64,000 bases of DNA from Cacajao melanocephalus (GCA_963573385.1 CAUYLG010005303.1:1-64000), one strand, 5' to 3'; positions 28,779 to 43,841 are shown, counted from the stretch's first letter. Notes: generated by a model not told the origin, from the letters alone. Program-made: numbers and translations.

Positions 28779-28810
28779 AAAAAAAAAAAAAAGGTAAATG
28801 GGCAAAGGCC

Positions 28811-29590
28811 TTGAATAGACATTTCTCCAAAGAAGATATACAAATGGCCAATAAGCACATGAAAAGATGCTCAACATTACTATCACTGAGGAAATGCAAA
28901 TCAAAATTACAATGAGATACCTCCTCACACCATTAAGATGGCTACCACCAAGAAAAGAGAAAACAAATGCTGGAGAGGATGTGGAGAAACTGGAACTCTT
29001 ATGCACTATTGGTGGGACTATAAAATGGTACAGCCACTGTAGAAAATAGTATGGCACTTTCTCAAAAAATTCAAAATATAATTACCAAGTGATCTAGCAA
29101 TTCTACCTCTGGGTGGGTATAAACTCAAAACAGTTGAACACAAGGTCTCAAAGAGATACTTGTATATCCACTTTCATAGCAGCATTATTCACAATAGCTA
29201 AAAGGTGGAGGCAACCTAAATGTCCATCGACAGATGAATAAGCAAAATGTGGTATATACATAATAATGAAAGATTATTTCAGCTTTAAAAGGAAGAAAAT
29301 TCCGAAATAAGTTTAACATAAATAAACCTTGAAAAAATTATGCTAAGAGAAATAAGCCAGTCAGAAAAAGATAAATACTGTATGATCCCACTTATATGAA
29401 GTATAGACAAGCACTAGAATGGTGGTTGCCAGGGGTTGGGGGGGATGGGGAAATGGGAAGTTATTGTTTAAAGGGTATAGAGTTTCAGTTTTACAAGATT
29501 AAAAAGGTTGTGGAGGTGGATGGTGGTAATGGTTGCAGAACATTATGAATGCATTTCATTTCACTGGACTGTACATTTAAAAACGGTTAA
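28811..29590 (+). mobile_element. Ancient L1 ORF2 3' end and 3' UTR
   Basis: Reads cttgaatagacatttctcca, aatggccaataagcacatga and on into the 3' UTR (atgttggttgcc-type motif at 29420). Part of the L1 at 21730-29945. Confidence 0.9.
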
Positions 29591-29892
29591 GGCTGGGCAT
29601 GGTGGCTCACGCTTGTAATCCCAGAAATCTAGGAGGCCAAGGTGGGCGGATCACCTGAGTTCAGGAGTCCAAGACCAATCTGGCCAACATGGTGAAACCC
29701 TGTCTCTACAAAAATACAAAAATTAGCCAGGAATGATGGCAGGTGCCTATAAGCCCAGCTACTCGAGAGGCTGAGGCAGGAGAACCGCTTGAATCCAGGA
29801 GGTGGAGATTGCAGTGAGCCTAGATGGCACAACTGCACTCCAGCCTGGGTGACAGAGCAAGACTCCATCTTAAAAAAAGAAAAAAAAAAAAG
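29591..29892 (+). mobile_element. Alu in the L1 3' UTR, with TSD
   Basis: Complete Alu. The L1 motif aaaaacggttaa before it recurs as aaaaaggttaa after its A-tail. Confidence 0.95.
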
Positions 29893-29945
29893 GTTAAGAT
29901 GGTAAATTTTAAGTTATATGAATTTTAAGTACAATTAAAACTTGG
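29893..29945 (+). mobile_element. Ancient L1 extreme 3' end
   Basis: Short terminal piece (gatggtaaattttaagttat), typical of L1M 3' ends. Confidence 0.75.
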
Positions 29946-29956
29946 GAAAAAATGTT

Positions 29957-30258
29957 GGCGGTTGCAGTGGCTCATCAGACTTGTAGTCCTAGCACTTGGG
30001 GAGGCCAAGGTCGACAAATCACTTGAGCCCAGGAGTTGGAGACCAGCCTGGGCAACATGGCGATTACTCCACCTCTATAAAAAATACAAAAATTAGCTGG
30101 GTGTGGTGGTGCATGCTTGTCATCTCAGCTATTTAGGGAGCTGAGGTGGGAGTATCAATTGAGCCTGGGTGTTGAGGTTGCAGTGAGCCATGACTGCACC
30201 ACTTCACTCCAGCCTGGGTGAAAGTGAGTCTCAAAAAACAAAAATAAAAACAAAACAC
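29957..30258 (+). mobile_element. Alu, full-length, old
   Basis: Diverged Alu with both monomers, ending in an A-rich mixed tail. Confidence 0.92.
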
Positions 30259-30261
30259 CTT

Positions 30262-30272
30262 GGGGGGGGGGG
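30262..30272 (+). repeat. Run of 11 G
   Basis: Uninterrupted G homopolymer just after an Alu tail. Confidence 0.9.
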
Positions 30273-30609
30273 AAACTTTAAAAAAATAGACCAATATAGT
30301 ATACAAGTTTTTAGTTTTCCCTAATCACCACGTTCACTTTATCTACTTACATACTTGGTTATTGAGGACACCAAAGCTTTTCTTTAGGATTAATTTGGTT
30401 TTTAATCCTATTCAACAGTATAAAACAGTTATTTATGATTTATAATCAGTGCATACATGTAAGATGCTTAGAGTGAAAACTGCTTGATAGATACTACTAA
30501 TCAAGCCTTAGTGAACTATTTTCACTGCAAACCAAGCAACGCTTTTTGTGCAAAGCCTTTACTGCAACCATTACACAATGTCTTTTATATCTGGACAGTC
30601 ACAAAGCAT
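30273..30609. other. No recognised feature
   Basis: AT-rich spacer; nothing recognised. Confidence 0.45.
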
Positions 30610-30895
30610 CTTGTGTTGTATGATTCCATTTATATAAAATATCCAGAATAGGCAAGTTTATAGACACAAAAAGTAGATTAGTGGTAGGGAGGGGCAGAAA
30701 GGGAAAGGTTACATAGTGATAGCTAAGGGGTGCAGGGTTTCATTTTGGTATAGTAAGAATACTCCAAAAATTGACTGTGGTGATAGATGTACAACTCTGA
30801 ATACCTTAAAAGCCATTTAATTGTATACTTTAACTGGGTGAACTGCATGATACGTGAATTATACCTCAAGGAAGTTATTTTTAAAAGAAAATATA
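30610..30895 (+). mobile_element. L1ME-like 3' UTR
   Basis: Same family landmarks as 12893-13246: tatgattccatttatataaa, gtagattagtggta, gtacaactctgaatacc and attatacctcaaggaag. Confidence 0.82.
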
Positions 30896-30904
30896 TACTT
30901 CACT

Positions 30905-31200
30905 AAAAAAACTAATAAAAATATGAAAAGATACTTAATATTACCAGGCATCAGCTTAGCACCAAAGTGAGACACCATCATACATCTATCAGAGAGCTAA
31001 AATATAAAGGTCAGATAATAACGTGTTGGTGAGGAGACAGTACAGCATACATACACTGATGATAAGAAGAAAAGCTGTATAATCACTCTGGAAAGTAATT
31101 TGGTAGTATCTATTAAAGGTGAATATGAGCATACTACATGATGCAGAAACTCCATTCCTTTTCAAGAAAAGGTTGAATTATTTTATTCACAAATTTAATC
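30905..31200 (+). mobile_element. Diverged L1 ORF2 3' relic
   Basis: Weak match to the ORF2 end: aatatgaaaagatacttaat, cgtgttggtgaggagacag and ctctggaaagtaatttggta. It follows an L1 3' end, so it is a separate copy. Confidence 0.5.
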
Positions 31201-31209
31201 CCTCCCCAA

Positions 31210-31238
31210 ATATATATATGTGTGTATATATATATTTA
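31210..31238 (+). repeat. (TA)n/(TG)n microsatellite
   Basis: Short alternating tract next to the tail of an antisense Alu. Confidence 0.85.
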
Positions 31239-31522
31239 TTGAGACAAAGTCTCACTCTCTTACCCAGTCTGGAATGCTGTAGCACCATCTCAGCTCACTG
31301 CAACCTCCACCTCCCAGGTTCAAGTGATTCTCCTGCCTCAGCCTCCTGAGTAACTGAGAATACAGGCACCCACCACAACGCCTGGCTAATTTTTGTATTT
31401 TTAGTAGAGACAGAATTTCACCATATTGGCCATGCTGGTCTTGAACTCTTGACCTCAAGTGATCTGCCCACCTCAGCCTCCCAAAGCGCTGGGATTACAG
31501 GTGTGAGCCACCACGCCCAGCC
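31235..31522 (-). mobile_element. Alu, antisense, with 15-bp TSD
   Basis: Complete antisense Alu. The flanks cctccccaaatatat (31201-31215) and cctccccaaacatat (31523-31537) match at 14 of 15 bases, and the TA repeat lies between the duplication and the Alu. Confidence 0.95.
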
Positions 31523-31756
31523 CCTCCCCAAACATATTTTTTGAGTGACCACTGACTAGGTGCAATAAGGAGTATAATGAAATAAGCAAGTTCTCCAGAG
31601 GAAGGTAGGAAAAAAAAGAGCTGATACTCATGAAAAACAGCACAATATCACAAAAGTAGAACCACTGAGGCAAGGTTCAAAGCCTTAAGTGTACTGAAAA
31701 AGACTAATATTTAGTCTCAATGAACTAAGGCCAGTCAACTACTTGCCTAATTGTGA

Positions 31757-32082
<326 letters not shown>

Positions 32083-32086
32083 ATAA

Positions 32087-32751
<665 letters not shown>

Positions 32752-32872
32752 AGTCCCAGCTACTTGGGAAGCTGAGGCAGGAGGATCACTCCAGCTCAAG
32801 AGTTCACTATCAGCCTGAGCAACACAGATACACTTTGTCTCAAAAAAGTAAAAATATAAAAATACAAAAAAA
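32752..32872 (+). mobile_element. Fossil left Alu monomer (FLAM_A-like), 5'-truncated
   Basis: Begins tagtcccagctacttgggaa and goes straight to gttcactatcagcctgagca. That order is the 7SL-like arrangement of early left monomers, not of a dimeric Alu. A-rich tail follows. Confidence 0.7.
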
Positions 32873-34764
32873 AATTGCCCCTTCTAGATACATAAGAAAC
32901 TAGTTATCAGTAGTTTTTCTGAACAGGCAGGCTGGGAATTAGAGGTCAGGGATGAAACAAAGATCAATTTTTCATACTATATCCTTTCTCTCTGTTATTA
33001 AAAATAAGTCAACCTCAAATTAAAAACTCATTATGATTCCAAGTTACATATCATATTAAATACATACAATAATTTTTACCTGTATTATTTTATGACAGCT
33101 AAAATCCAGATACATTCAGCTATGTTTAATTCCTATATCTCTAGATAAAGCCCCCTTTCTTCTTCATACACCCCCATACTCAACCCCTTGAAAAGCATAG
33201 TTTATGTCAATGAACACTTACCTTCAAAAGTTTTCTCCACTGGCCAAATGTTCAAGAGTAATCAATCAGTATCAATGCAGGCAATACTCTATATTTGTAA
33301 TCTACCTGAGGTCCTCTCACATTAGGAGCTGGGCGTTCAAACTCCTCTTTAAGTAACTGTGGGTCATGTGATTATTTGAAAAGCCTAATAGATGTCTAAA
33401 TTATTAGCACCACTGTAGTATCCTGCAGATAGCAGTATTCACATAATACTTCATGTAATTCACAATGACAACTTAAAAAGTCCTAAAGCAGGTAAATCAC
33501 ACTATCAAGCAATTAATTATTCAATGTACTAAAACAAATTTCTAAATGTGTTGTGTGAAAAACAACTATTGCTAAGTCATTTATATCATAAACTGTAAAT
33601 AAAAAATACCACTGGCTCTATGATATGCAAATATACAATCTGATTTCACTTTAAGTTAGTCTCACTTCCTTTCTTCACTAGACTCCAAATAAGAAAATGA
33701 AAGAGTACAATTCAGGAGTTGAAAGAAAAGGAAAATCCAGGAAATTCAATCAGATCTACATGACTCATGTTGTGTCAATTACAAATTTTTGATTTCAAAC
33801 TTTAAAAAAAGGAAACTTCAAGGACCTTTCAAATTATGTTCAAGTCATATGCCTGATTAGACAATTGAATCACTTTACTGGACTACATTTTTCCCCTTGA
33901 TTCAATCTCTTCTCTTGCTGCCACAAATATGTTTGCTCAGTATAAATGGAGTGATGAAAACTGACCTTTCTACTTGAGCATCTGGCAGAACTGGATTTTA
34001 AATAGTATACTTAGGATTTTACTTCATTTGATTTAAGGCAAAAGAAGTGAGATAAAAGTTCATGGATAATAGATCCATATATCTAATTTTAATTCTAGGA
34101 ATTTCAGAGCCTCTGTCTCACCCTCTTTGACAAATTCAGCATCTCCCACCAGGATGAGGTATAACCACAAGTGAAATGTTAAACTACTACTGTGAGAACT
34201 TAGTAGCAGTTCTGCTTTTAAGAATTGTTCCCATCTATTTTCTGTTCTAAAGAAAGTGGAAAAAATAGAACAGAAGGGAGAAAAAAAATTGTTGTGCCCT
34301 TAAGCCCTGCCTAGTACCTTGACTCATTCCAATGTCTTTTCAGTGATTTTCTATCCAACAGCACCAAAATAATAAGACTTCCATTTCCTTCTTTCTTTTG
34401 TGCCTCTTAACCTGACAAATAAAACAGTCTTGGAAAGTGTTCTGGATATTTAAGACCACACATACTTCACCATTTTGTAAAATTTTTACTCTTCCTAATA
34501 TTTGTCACCTTATCCTAGTTACTGTATACTCCTGACCCAACCCATTATTCACTAAAATTATAAACATAGAAGATAATGTGCAACTGCTAAGAAATTATAT
34601 ACTCAAAGCAGCCCTCAAAAACAAATTTCCATGAATACCTAATGGAAAGAAGAAGGAGCCTTCATTTATTAAATTTCTTTTAGACCTGCTACCTGATTTT
34701 CATTCAATGCTAGCATGTGATCAAGAGCTAATCTGCATAGCTGACAAGAAGCTGAGTCCAATCA
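32873..34764. other. No recognised feature
   Basis: About 1.9 kb with no repeat family or coding signal I can support. Confidence 0.45.
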
Positions 34765-35078
34765 TTTATTCACAGCAGGCATAGTGCTAGAACCTAAGGA
34801 TGCAGAGATAAAAGACTCAGACTCTTCATTCAAAGACCTCAAAGTATAGTGGAAGAAAGAGCCACATATACCACAATCAAAATATCATGAGTAAGTGTCA
34901 TGGCAGGAGTATGGCCAGAGTGGCATAAAAGGACAAAAAAATGAGCACCTAACTCTGAAAAGACTGGGAAAAGCTTTTCAGACAACACAGCATTAGAACC
35001 AAGTCTACAGAGATCCTTAGGAAGAACAGGGGTGGGAGTAGAGGAATAGGACATTCTATACAGAGGAACCAGTATGTG
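34765..35078 (-). mobile_element. Probable L2 relic, antisense
   Basis: Has the antisense L2 3'-end pattern (gcaggcatagtgctagaacc, gatgcagagataaaagactc). Diverged. The related pattern resumes after an L1 insertion at 35271-35700. Confidence 0.5.
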
Positions 35079-35270
35079 AAAAAAAAAAAAATTCTATACT
35101 GAGTAAGTAGGATGGAAAAAGACATACATATTCTATTTGGGATTATGAAAACATTCTGGAAACAGAGTGTGGTGTTGGTTACACCAGTCTCTATTTATGT
35201 ACCTAATGTCACTGAGTTGTACACTTAAAAATGATAAATTTTATGTGTATTTTACCATTTATACATATGT
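35079..35270 (+). mobile_element. L1 3'-end fragment
   Basis: Matches an L1M 3' UTR end: gaaaacattctggaaacaga, cactgagttgtacacttaaa and aaattttatgtgtattttac. Confidence 0.75.
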
Positions 35271-35700
35271 TTAGGAGGTACAAACACCACGTAAGGTATC
35301 TGTGGAGGAGACTGGCAAGAGAAAAGACTGAGATGCAACAGGGCTAAAGGGTTTTGCATTCCACAGTAAAGGAGTAAGTATGGAGGCTAAACCAGGGTAG
35401 AAGAAATACTGGAAAGTGCAGGGATGATTAGGAGGCTACCGATATCTCCAGAGGAAAATTAAGGTCTAAATTCTGAGAGGTAGTGTGACAAAAAGAATGA
35501 ACTGACTTCCAACACAGCAAGAAAGAATAATGAAGGGGTCTTGGAGCCTTAAGTTAAGGAACAAGAAGAGTCTAAGACCACTCTCAGGTTTTGTGCTTCA
35601 GCAATCAAGCAGATGACAGTGCCAAGTCACCTAGAGAAGCATTAGGTTGGATCAGGAATCACTGGTAATTTTTGCTTTGATCTGCCAAGTTTGAATGCTT
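35271..35700 (-). mobile_element. Possible L2 relic, antisense, continued
   Basis: Phrases such as gggatgattaggaggctacc fit the antisense L2 body. The assignment is weak. Confidence 0.35.
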
Positions 35701-36049
35701 GTGGACAAAGGATAAAGACCAGCAGTTAGAGGAGTTGCTTGGTTTCTCAAGTGGGTCTGTGTACTCTGTGCTGCTTCAAGGCCCAGGCAACAAACAGAAG
35801 CTGAGATTTCAGGAGGAAGCCATCGTTCCATCCTTTAACCAGAATCCAGCACTCCCAGAAAATCAGGGGTTTTAACAGGTTCATGAGGTAGCTTCTCTGG
35901 CAAGGTCCCGTGGTTCTCAGCAGTACCTTCAGTGAGGCTCCTCATGGGGCATCTATCATCAAGGGTGAGCCAAAGATGAATAAATAACATGGCTGATCCT
36001 TCATGGTAGCCATTGCTGACATTAAGTTCTCACAGAAATAACTGGGGAA
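35701..36049. other. No recognised feature
   Basis: Moderately GC-rich unique sequence; no coding frame. Confidence 0.45.
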
Positions 36050-36366
<317 letters not shown>

Positions 36367-36376
36367 TAATGGGAAG

Positions 36377-36677
36377 TGCCAGAAGCAGTGGCTCACACCC
36401 ATAATCCCACCACTTTGGGAGGCTGAGGCAAGGAGATCACTTGACGTCACGAGATTGAGACCAGCCTGGCCAACATGGTGAAACCCCGTCACTACTAAAA
36501 ATACAAAAATTAGCTGAGCATGGTGGTGCACGCCTGTAGTCCCAGCTACTCAGGAGGCTGAGGCAGGAGAATCACTTGAACCCAAGAGGCAGAGGTTGCA
36601 GTGAGCCAAGATGGCACCACTGCATCCAGCCTAAGCAACAGTAGGAGACTCCATCTCAAAAAATTAATAAATAAATA
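36377..36677 (+). mobile_element. Alu, second of two at one target site
   Basis: Complete Alu with an (AAAT)n tail. Followed by aaataactagggaag, a third copy of the target sequence. Confidence 0.95.
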
Positions 36678-36839
36678 ACTAGGGAAGTGTCACAGGATAG
36701 AATAGAACCCAAAAGGTGGGGAGGAGAGGGACCTATTCTATTATTCCAAACTATGGAAGCCTACAGCTTACCAGTTTATAAACATTTTAGTAAAGCAAAA
36801 CCTTCTTCATACTGTTTTTATACTGCTTTTTGTAATTAA

Positions 36840-36960
36840 CAATATGGTGAGCATATTTCTATATCATAACATCCTTCTATAACTTCATGTTTAAAGCTAA
36901 ATAGTATCTGATTATATGTCATGATTTATTCAACCACATATTGCTGGATGCTTAAGTTTG
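36840..36960 (-). mobile_element. Diverged antisense L1 ORF2 relic
   Basis: Weak match to the antisense L1 pattern (aaatagtatctgattatatg, gatttattcaaccacatatt). Confidence 0.4.
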
Positions 36961-37419
36961 AAGGAAGCTTTTCAAGCTAATTTTAAACATTAAGCCTATC
37001 ATTCCAAGTAATCCTAATCCCATTTTTATGGTGACATCTAGCAATATCTTAGTATTTTATTTGAAGATTCCTTGTCTATAAAATTCCCTTTAAATTTTTG
37101 TTTAAAACATTTTTAAAACCCTATACAACCAGCTAAAAGAATGCAGAGCAATTTACTAGCCCTTTTATAAGAAGGAATTAAATTGTTCACTTGTTGGGGG
37201 TGCATTAATTTTATCAAGCCACTAGTGTACCATATTGTACAAGAGACGAGGCAGGTAATTCACTAAATAGCACCCTCGCGGCACAAAAGAGTAAATACAT
37301 CTTCAATAAGTGAACCATGTGCTCTTTGTCAGCAGGATCAGCTTATTGTTTTATATCTCCTTTCCCATCCCATGGATGCTTATTGGTCCCTCCTTGAGTT
37401 AGCAATAAAAGCAGACAGA
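36961..37419. other. No recognised feature
   Basis: AT-rich spacer; nothing recognised. Confidence 0.45.
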
Positions 37420-37720
37420 GACGCCTCCATCTGTGCTCATGTTGTTGCTTCTACCCATGTCCCACAGCTCCCTCAATTTCTATGCCCAACCAACTCCTAC
37501 TTATCATTCAAAAAGTTCAACTGTTACTTCCTCCAGAAAGTCTTCTCCAGCCAGCTCATCTTGAGCCAAGTGGTCTCAAAGTGTCCTGCCTGAATCTCTG
37601 ATTATAAAGTACAGTTTATTAAAATGGCAATTTTATATTCACCCACAAAATCATAAGCCTCTTTAGGTCAGGACCTTGCCTTTCACTGTAATACCACATA
37701 GCTTCATTAAATAATTGCAA
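37420..37720 (+). mobile_element. L2 LINE relic, sense
   Basis: L2 3'-end landmarks: caactcctacttatcattca, acttcctccagaaagtctt and aagcctctttaggtcaggac. No open frame. Confidence 0.7.
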
Positions 37721-38596
<876 letters not shown>

Positions 38597-38650
38597 TCTC
38601 CTAGTGCTGTTTTAAAAAATGAATAGATACAGTACTTTGGGTGGTATGAA

Positions 38651-38962
38651 TTTTTTTTTTTTTTTTTTTTTTTTTTAGATAAAGTCTAATTCTTGCGCCA
38701 GGCGCCAGGCTGGAGTTCAGTAGCGCGAGCTCGGCTCACTGCAACCTCAGCCTCCCAGGTCAAGCAATGCTCCTGCCTTAGCCTCCTAAGTAGCTGGGAC
38801 TGCAGGTGCATACCGCCATGCCCAGCTAATTTTTTTTTTTTTTAGTAGAAACGGGGTTTCACCATGTTGGCCAGGATGGTCTCGATCTCTTGACCTCATG
38901 ATCTGCCCGCCTCGGCCTCCCAAAGTGCTGGGATTACAGGCGTGAGCCACCGCGCCCGGCCT
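38651..38962 (-). mobile_element. Alu (Y/S-like), antisense, with 15-bp TSD
   Basis: Starts with a 26-T run and ends ccgcgcccggcc, retaining many CpGs. The duplication gtggtatgaattttt is at 38641 and 38965. The motif ggcgccaggc near 38700 marks a small local change. Confidence 0.96.
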
Positions 38963-38995
38963 GAGTGGTATGAATTTTTAAAAAACCTTTCCCTG

Positions 38996-39109
38996 ACCAG
39001 GCGTGGTGGCTCACGCCTGTAATCCCAACACTTGGGGAGGCCGAGACGGGCGCATCACCTGAGGTTGGGAGTTCAACACCAGCCTGACCAACATGGTGAA
39101 ACCTTGTCT

Positions 39110-39146
<37 letters not shown>
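38996..39146 (+). mobile_element. Truncated Alu (left monomer only) with 31-A tail
   Basis: Left monomer of an S-like Alu that stops at ccttgtctctcttt and goes directly to 31 A (39116-39146). Flanks ctttccctga and ctttcctga suggest a target-site duplication, so it inserted in this short form. Confidence 0.88.
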
Positions 39147-39147
<1 letters not shown>

Positions 39148-39794
39148 GCTTTCCTGACTCAAAATCCCTCTCCCAGATTACTAGCCATTTCATCTTTACA
39201 AATTCATTTGGGTTAACAAATATATACCGTCCTCTCCTCCTGCTGACAAAAAAGCAAACAAACTAAGCAGCATAGGTTTACTGGTGGTGCAAAACAAGCT
39301 GATAATTAATCACACTAAGAGAATAGTTTTGAGAGAAAGTGGGGAAGGAAAGGAGTAAAGGTAGAAGTTTCAGTGAGCTACTTAGTGGAACTGCTTTAAT
39401 GGGGAAGCAAGAAAGCTCTAACTATGAAAGAACATGGGGATTCAAAAGAAAAGAGAAGGAAACTGGGTAAAGCCCAAAGATTGACTTCAAATTTCAACCC
39501 AAAGCTCCCCAAATATCCACCTTTTTTCCTTTCCCTTTGAAAGCTGACTTCTACCTGCAACTCCCACCATGAGAAGGGACTGGTTTAACTGTTTTTGCTC
39601 TTAACTGTTACATCCTCATTTACTTTACACAATACTTTGAAATATATGGAGTCTTCGCATCTTGAAAATGGAGATACCACCTGCTCGTAGACCAGAAGCA
39701 GCAGATGATTACTCAGGAACACACTGACATTAAGACATTAGATTAAGAAGAGGTGCACTTAAAATACAAGTTTAAAGTTCTTTCCTCCACACAT
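39147..39794. other. No recognised feature
   Basis: Unique spacer of about 650 bases. Confidence 0.45.
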
Positions 39795-39967
39795 CATCAT
39801 TGAGGTATTTCAGATTAAAAGAAAATGCTGGTACATAAATGTTCATAGCAAAATTATTCACAATAGCCAAAAAGTGGAAACAATCCAATGTCCACCAAAT
39901 GATGAATAGGTAAACAAAACATAGTACATCCATACAACAGAATATCATTTGGCAATAAAAAAGAATG
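39795..39967 (+). mobile_element. Host L1ME-like ORF2 end, part 1
   Basis: Matches aatgttcatagcaaaattat, caatagccaaaaagtggaaa and ggcaataaaaaagaatg. It resumes at 41010 with the next consensus bases. Confidence 0.82.
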
Positions 39968-39972
39968 GAGCA

Positions 39973-40277
39973 GCTGGACACCGTGGCTCACAGCTAAGGT
40001 CCCAGCACTTTGGGAGACTGAGGCAGGCGGATCACCTGAGATCAGAAGTTCAAGACCAGCCTGATCAACATGGAGAAACCCCATCTCTACTAAAAATACA
40101 AAATTAGCTGGGCCTCGTGGAGCATGCCTGTAACCCCAGCTACTCAGGAGGCTGAAGCAGGAGAATCACTTGAACCAGGAGGCAAACGCTGCAGTGAGCC
40201 AAAACTGCACCACTGCACTCCAGCCTGGGCAGTGACAAAAGCGAGACTCCAACTCAAAAAAAAAAAAAAAAAAAAAA
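39973..40277 (+). mobile_element. Alu, with 9-bp TSD
   Basis: Complete Alu. aatggagca occurs at 39964-39972 and 40278-40286. Confidence 0.95.
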
Positions 40278-40343
40278 AATGGAGCACAACAATGTGAATG
40301 TACTTAATGCCAAAGAACTGTACACTTAAATACTGCTAAAACA

Positions 40344-40642
40344 GGCCGGGCACAGTGGCTCACGCCTGTATAAATCCCTGTACTTTGGGAGGCTGAGATG
40401 GGGGTACTGCCTGAGCTCAGGAGTTCAAGACCAGCCTGGGCAATGCAGTGAAATCCCAGCTCTACTAAAATACAAAAAATTAGCCAGGCATGGTGGCATG
40501 CACCTATAATCCAGCTACTCGGGAGGCTGAGGCAGAAGAATTGCTTGAACCCAGGAGATGTTGCAGTGAGTCAAGATCGCGCCACTGCATTCCAGCCTGG
40601 GCAACAGAGTGAAGCTCTGTCTCGAAAAATAGTAATAATCTT
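40344..40642 (+). mobile_element. Alu, with TSD; sense arm of an inverted pair
   Basis: Complete Alu. ttaaatactgctaaaa before it matches ttaaaaactgctaaaa after it (40643-40658). Confidence 0.95.
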
Positions 40643-40689
40643 TTAAAAACTGCTAAAATAAAAAAATTTTATGTTATAGTTTGCCACTT

Positions 40690-40989
40690 TGTTTTTTTGT
40701 TTGTTTGTTTGTTTTTGAGACAGAGTCTTGTTCTGTTGCCCAGCCTGAAGTGCAGTGGTGCGATCTTGGCTCACTGCAACCTCCGCCTCCCAGGTTCAAG
40801 CAATTCTGCCTCCTGAGTAGCTGGGAGTACAGGCGCCCACCACCACACCCGGCTAGTTTTTGTATTTTTAGTAGTAGAGACGGGGTTTCACCAACTTAGC
40901 GAGGCTGATCTTCAACTCTTGACCTCGTGATCCACCCACCTCAGCCTCCCACAGTGCTGGGATTACAGGCATGAGCCACCTGCCCGGCC
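40690..40989 (-). mobile_element. Alu, antisense arm of an inverted pair
   Basis: Starts with (GTTT)n and ends ctgcccggcc. Only about 47 bases separate it from the sense Alu upstream. Confidence 0.95.
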
Positions 40990-41009
40990 GATTTGCTACA
41001 CTTTTTTAA

Positions 41010-41287
41010 AAAAAAGAATGAGGTACTGACATATGCTACAATAAGAGCGAACTTTCGAAAATATTATGCTAATTAAACAAGCCATTCATAAAATGTCACT
41101 TACCATATAATTTTATAGGAAATATCCAAAACAGTCAAATTAACAGAAACAGAAAGTAGATTAGTGGTTGCCAAGAGCTGGAGTTATGAGAGAATGGGGA
41201 GTGACTGCTAATGGGTAGAGGGGGTTTCTTTATGGGGTAGTGATTTCATAAATAAATTATATCTCAATGAAGTTATTTTTTAAAAAG
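41010..41287 (+). mobile_element. Host L1ME-like 3' UTR, part 2
   Basis: Continues from 39967: gaatgaggtactgacatatg, gaaagtagattagtggttgc, ggggagtgactgctaatggg and ttatatctcaatgaagttat. Confidence 0.85.
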
Positions 41288-41534
41288 CAAATTCTGGTAA
41301 ACACAGTATCACTGATATTGCTGGGACATTTAAGAAACGTATAAAATCAGAATAAAGTCCTCAGAAACTACACAATTAACTTACTAACATAGGAAAAACA
41401 TCAATAAGGTACAAAGCACAAATATGACTGCCATCATGAAATTAACATTGCTTGGAAAAGAAACAATGTTGCCAAAACAATTTTTTTATTGTGCAGAATT
41501 AGACAACTGTTAGATCTAAAAGGGGCAAAAATGT

Positions 41535-41670
41535 GTATTGGTTAAAAGTCCAGACTCAAAAGCTGACCTAGGGTCTAATTCCTAGCTCCATTATCACTAG
41601 CTCTGTGATTCTGAAAAAGCAACTTAACTTTAATTCAGATTTAATTTCTTCATCCAAAACACATAAAGTT
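41535..41670 (+). mobile_element. MIR SINE, sense
   Basis: MIR core pattern in order: gtccagactcaaaagctgac, attcctagctcca, ctagctctgtgattctg and caacttaac. An ancient tRNA-derived SINE. Confidence 0.75.
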
Positions 41671-41775
41671 GCTTTTTTTCACTCACGCAGCTAAATTATT
41701 ATTTTGCTTTTAACTTTTTCCTTGGCTTTTAGGATTAGAAATTTCTTCACAATAAAATCCTTTTTTATATTTTAA

Positions 41776-43762
<1,987 letters not shown>

Positions 43763-43841
43763 GAATTGGACTGTTACAACTCTAAAATATTTTATGTAAA
43801 CCCCTTGGTGACATCAAAGAAAAAAAATATAGAAGTTACTT

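Larger units (their letters stand above)
27815..28810 (+). mobile_element. Composite retroposon: Alu plus antisense-L1 segment plus A-tail
   Basis: The 17-bp sequence gtaaatgggcaaaggcc occurs at 27815-27831 and 28794-28810, and the host L1 reads straight on after the second copy. Between them lie an Alu (27833-28116), about 660 bases of old L1 sequence in antisense, and a 14-A run at 28779-28792. Either the block moved as one RNA or a second retroposon landed in the tail of the Alu. Confidence 0.85.
25490..29260 (+). pseudogene. Broken L1 ORF2 (endonuclease / reverse transcriptase)
   Basis: Endonuclease sequence is seen at 25490-26060 (catgatccaactatatgcta, gtggcaatactagtatcaga). It jumps near 26065-26085 to the reverse transcriptase region (tctgcattaccctaatgcc, ggaacaaggcaaggatgcct). 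A second jump occurs near 27525-27545. The C-terminal region resumes at 28794 after the composite insertion. Stops and frameshifts are frequent; the longest frame is about 90 residues. Confidence 0.85.
39968..41009 (+). mobile_element. Nested short L1 3' tail holding three Alus
   Basis: About 170 bases of L1 3' UTR end (caatgtgaatgtacttaatg, ctgtacacttaaatactgct, attttatgttatagtttgcc) are split by Alus at 39973, 40344 and 40690. The host motif aaaaaagaatg flanks the block at 39957-39967 and 41010-41020. Confidence 0.75.
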
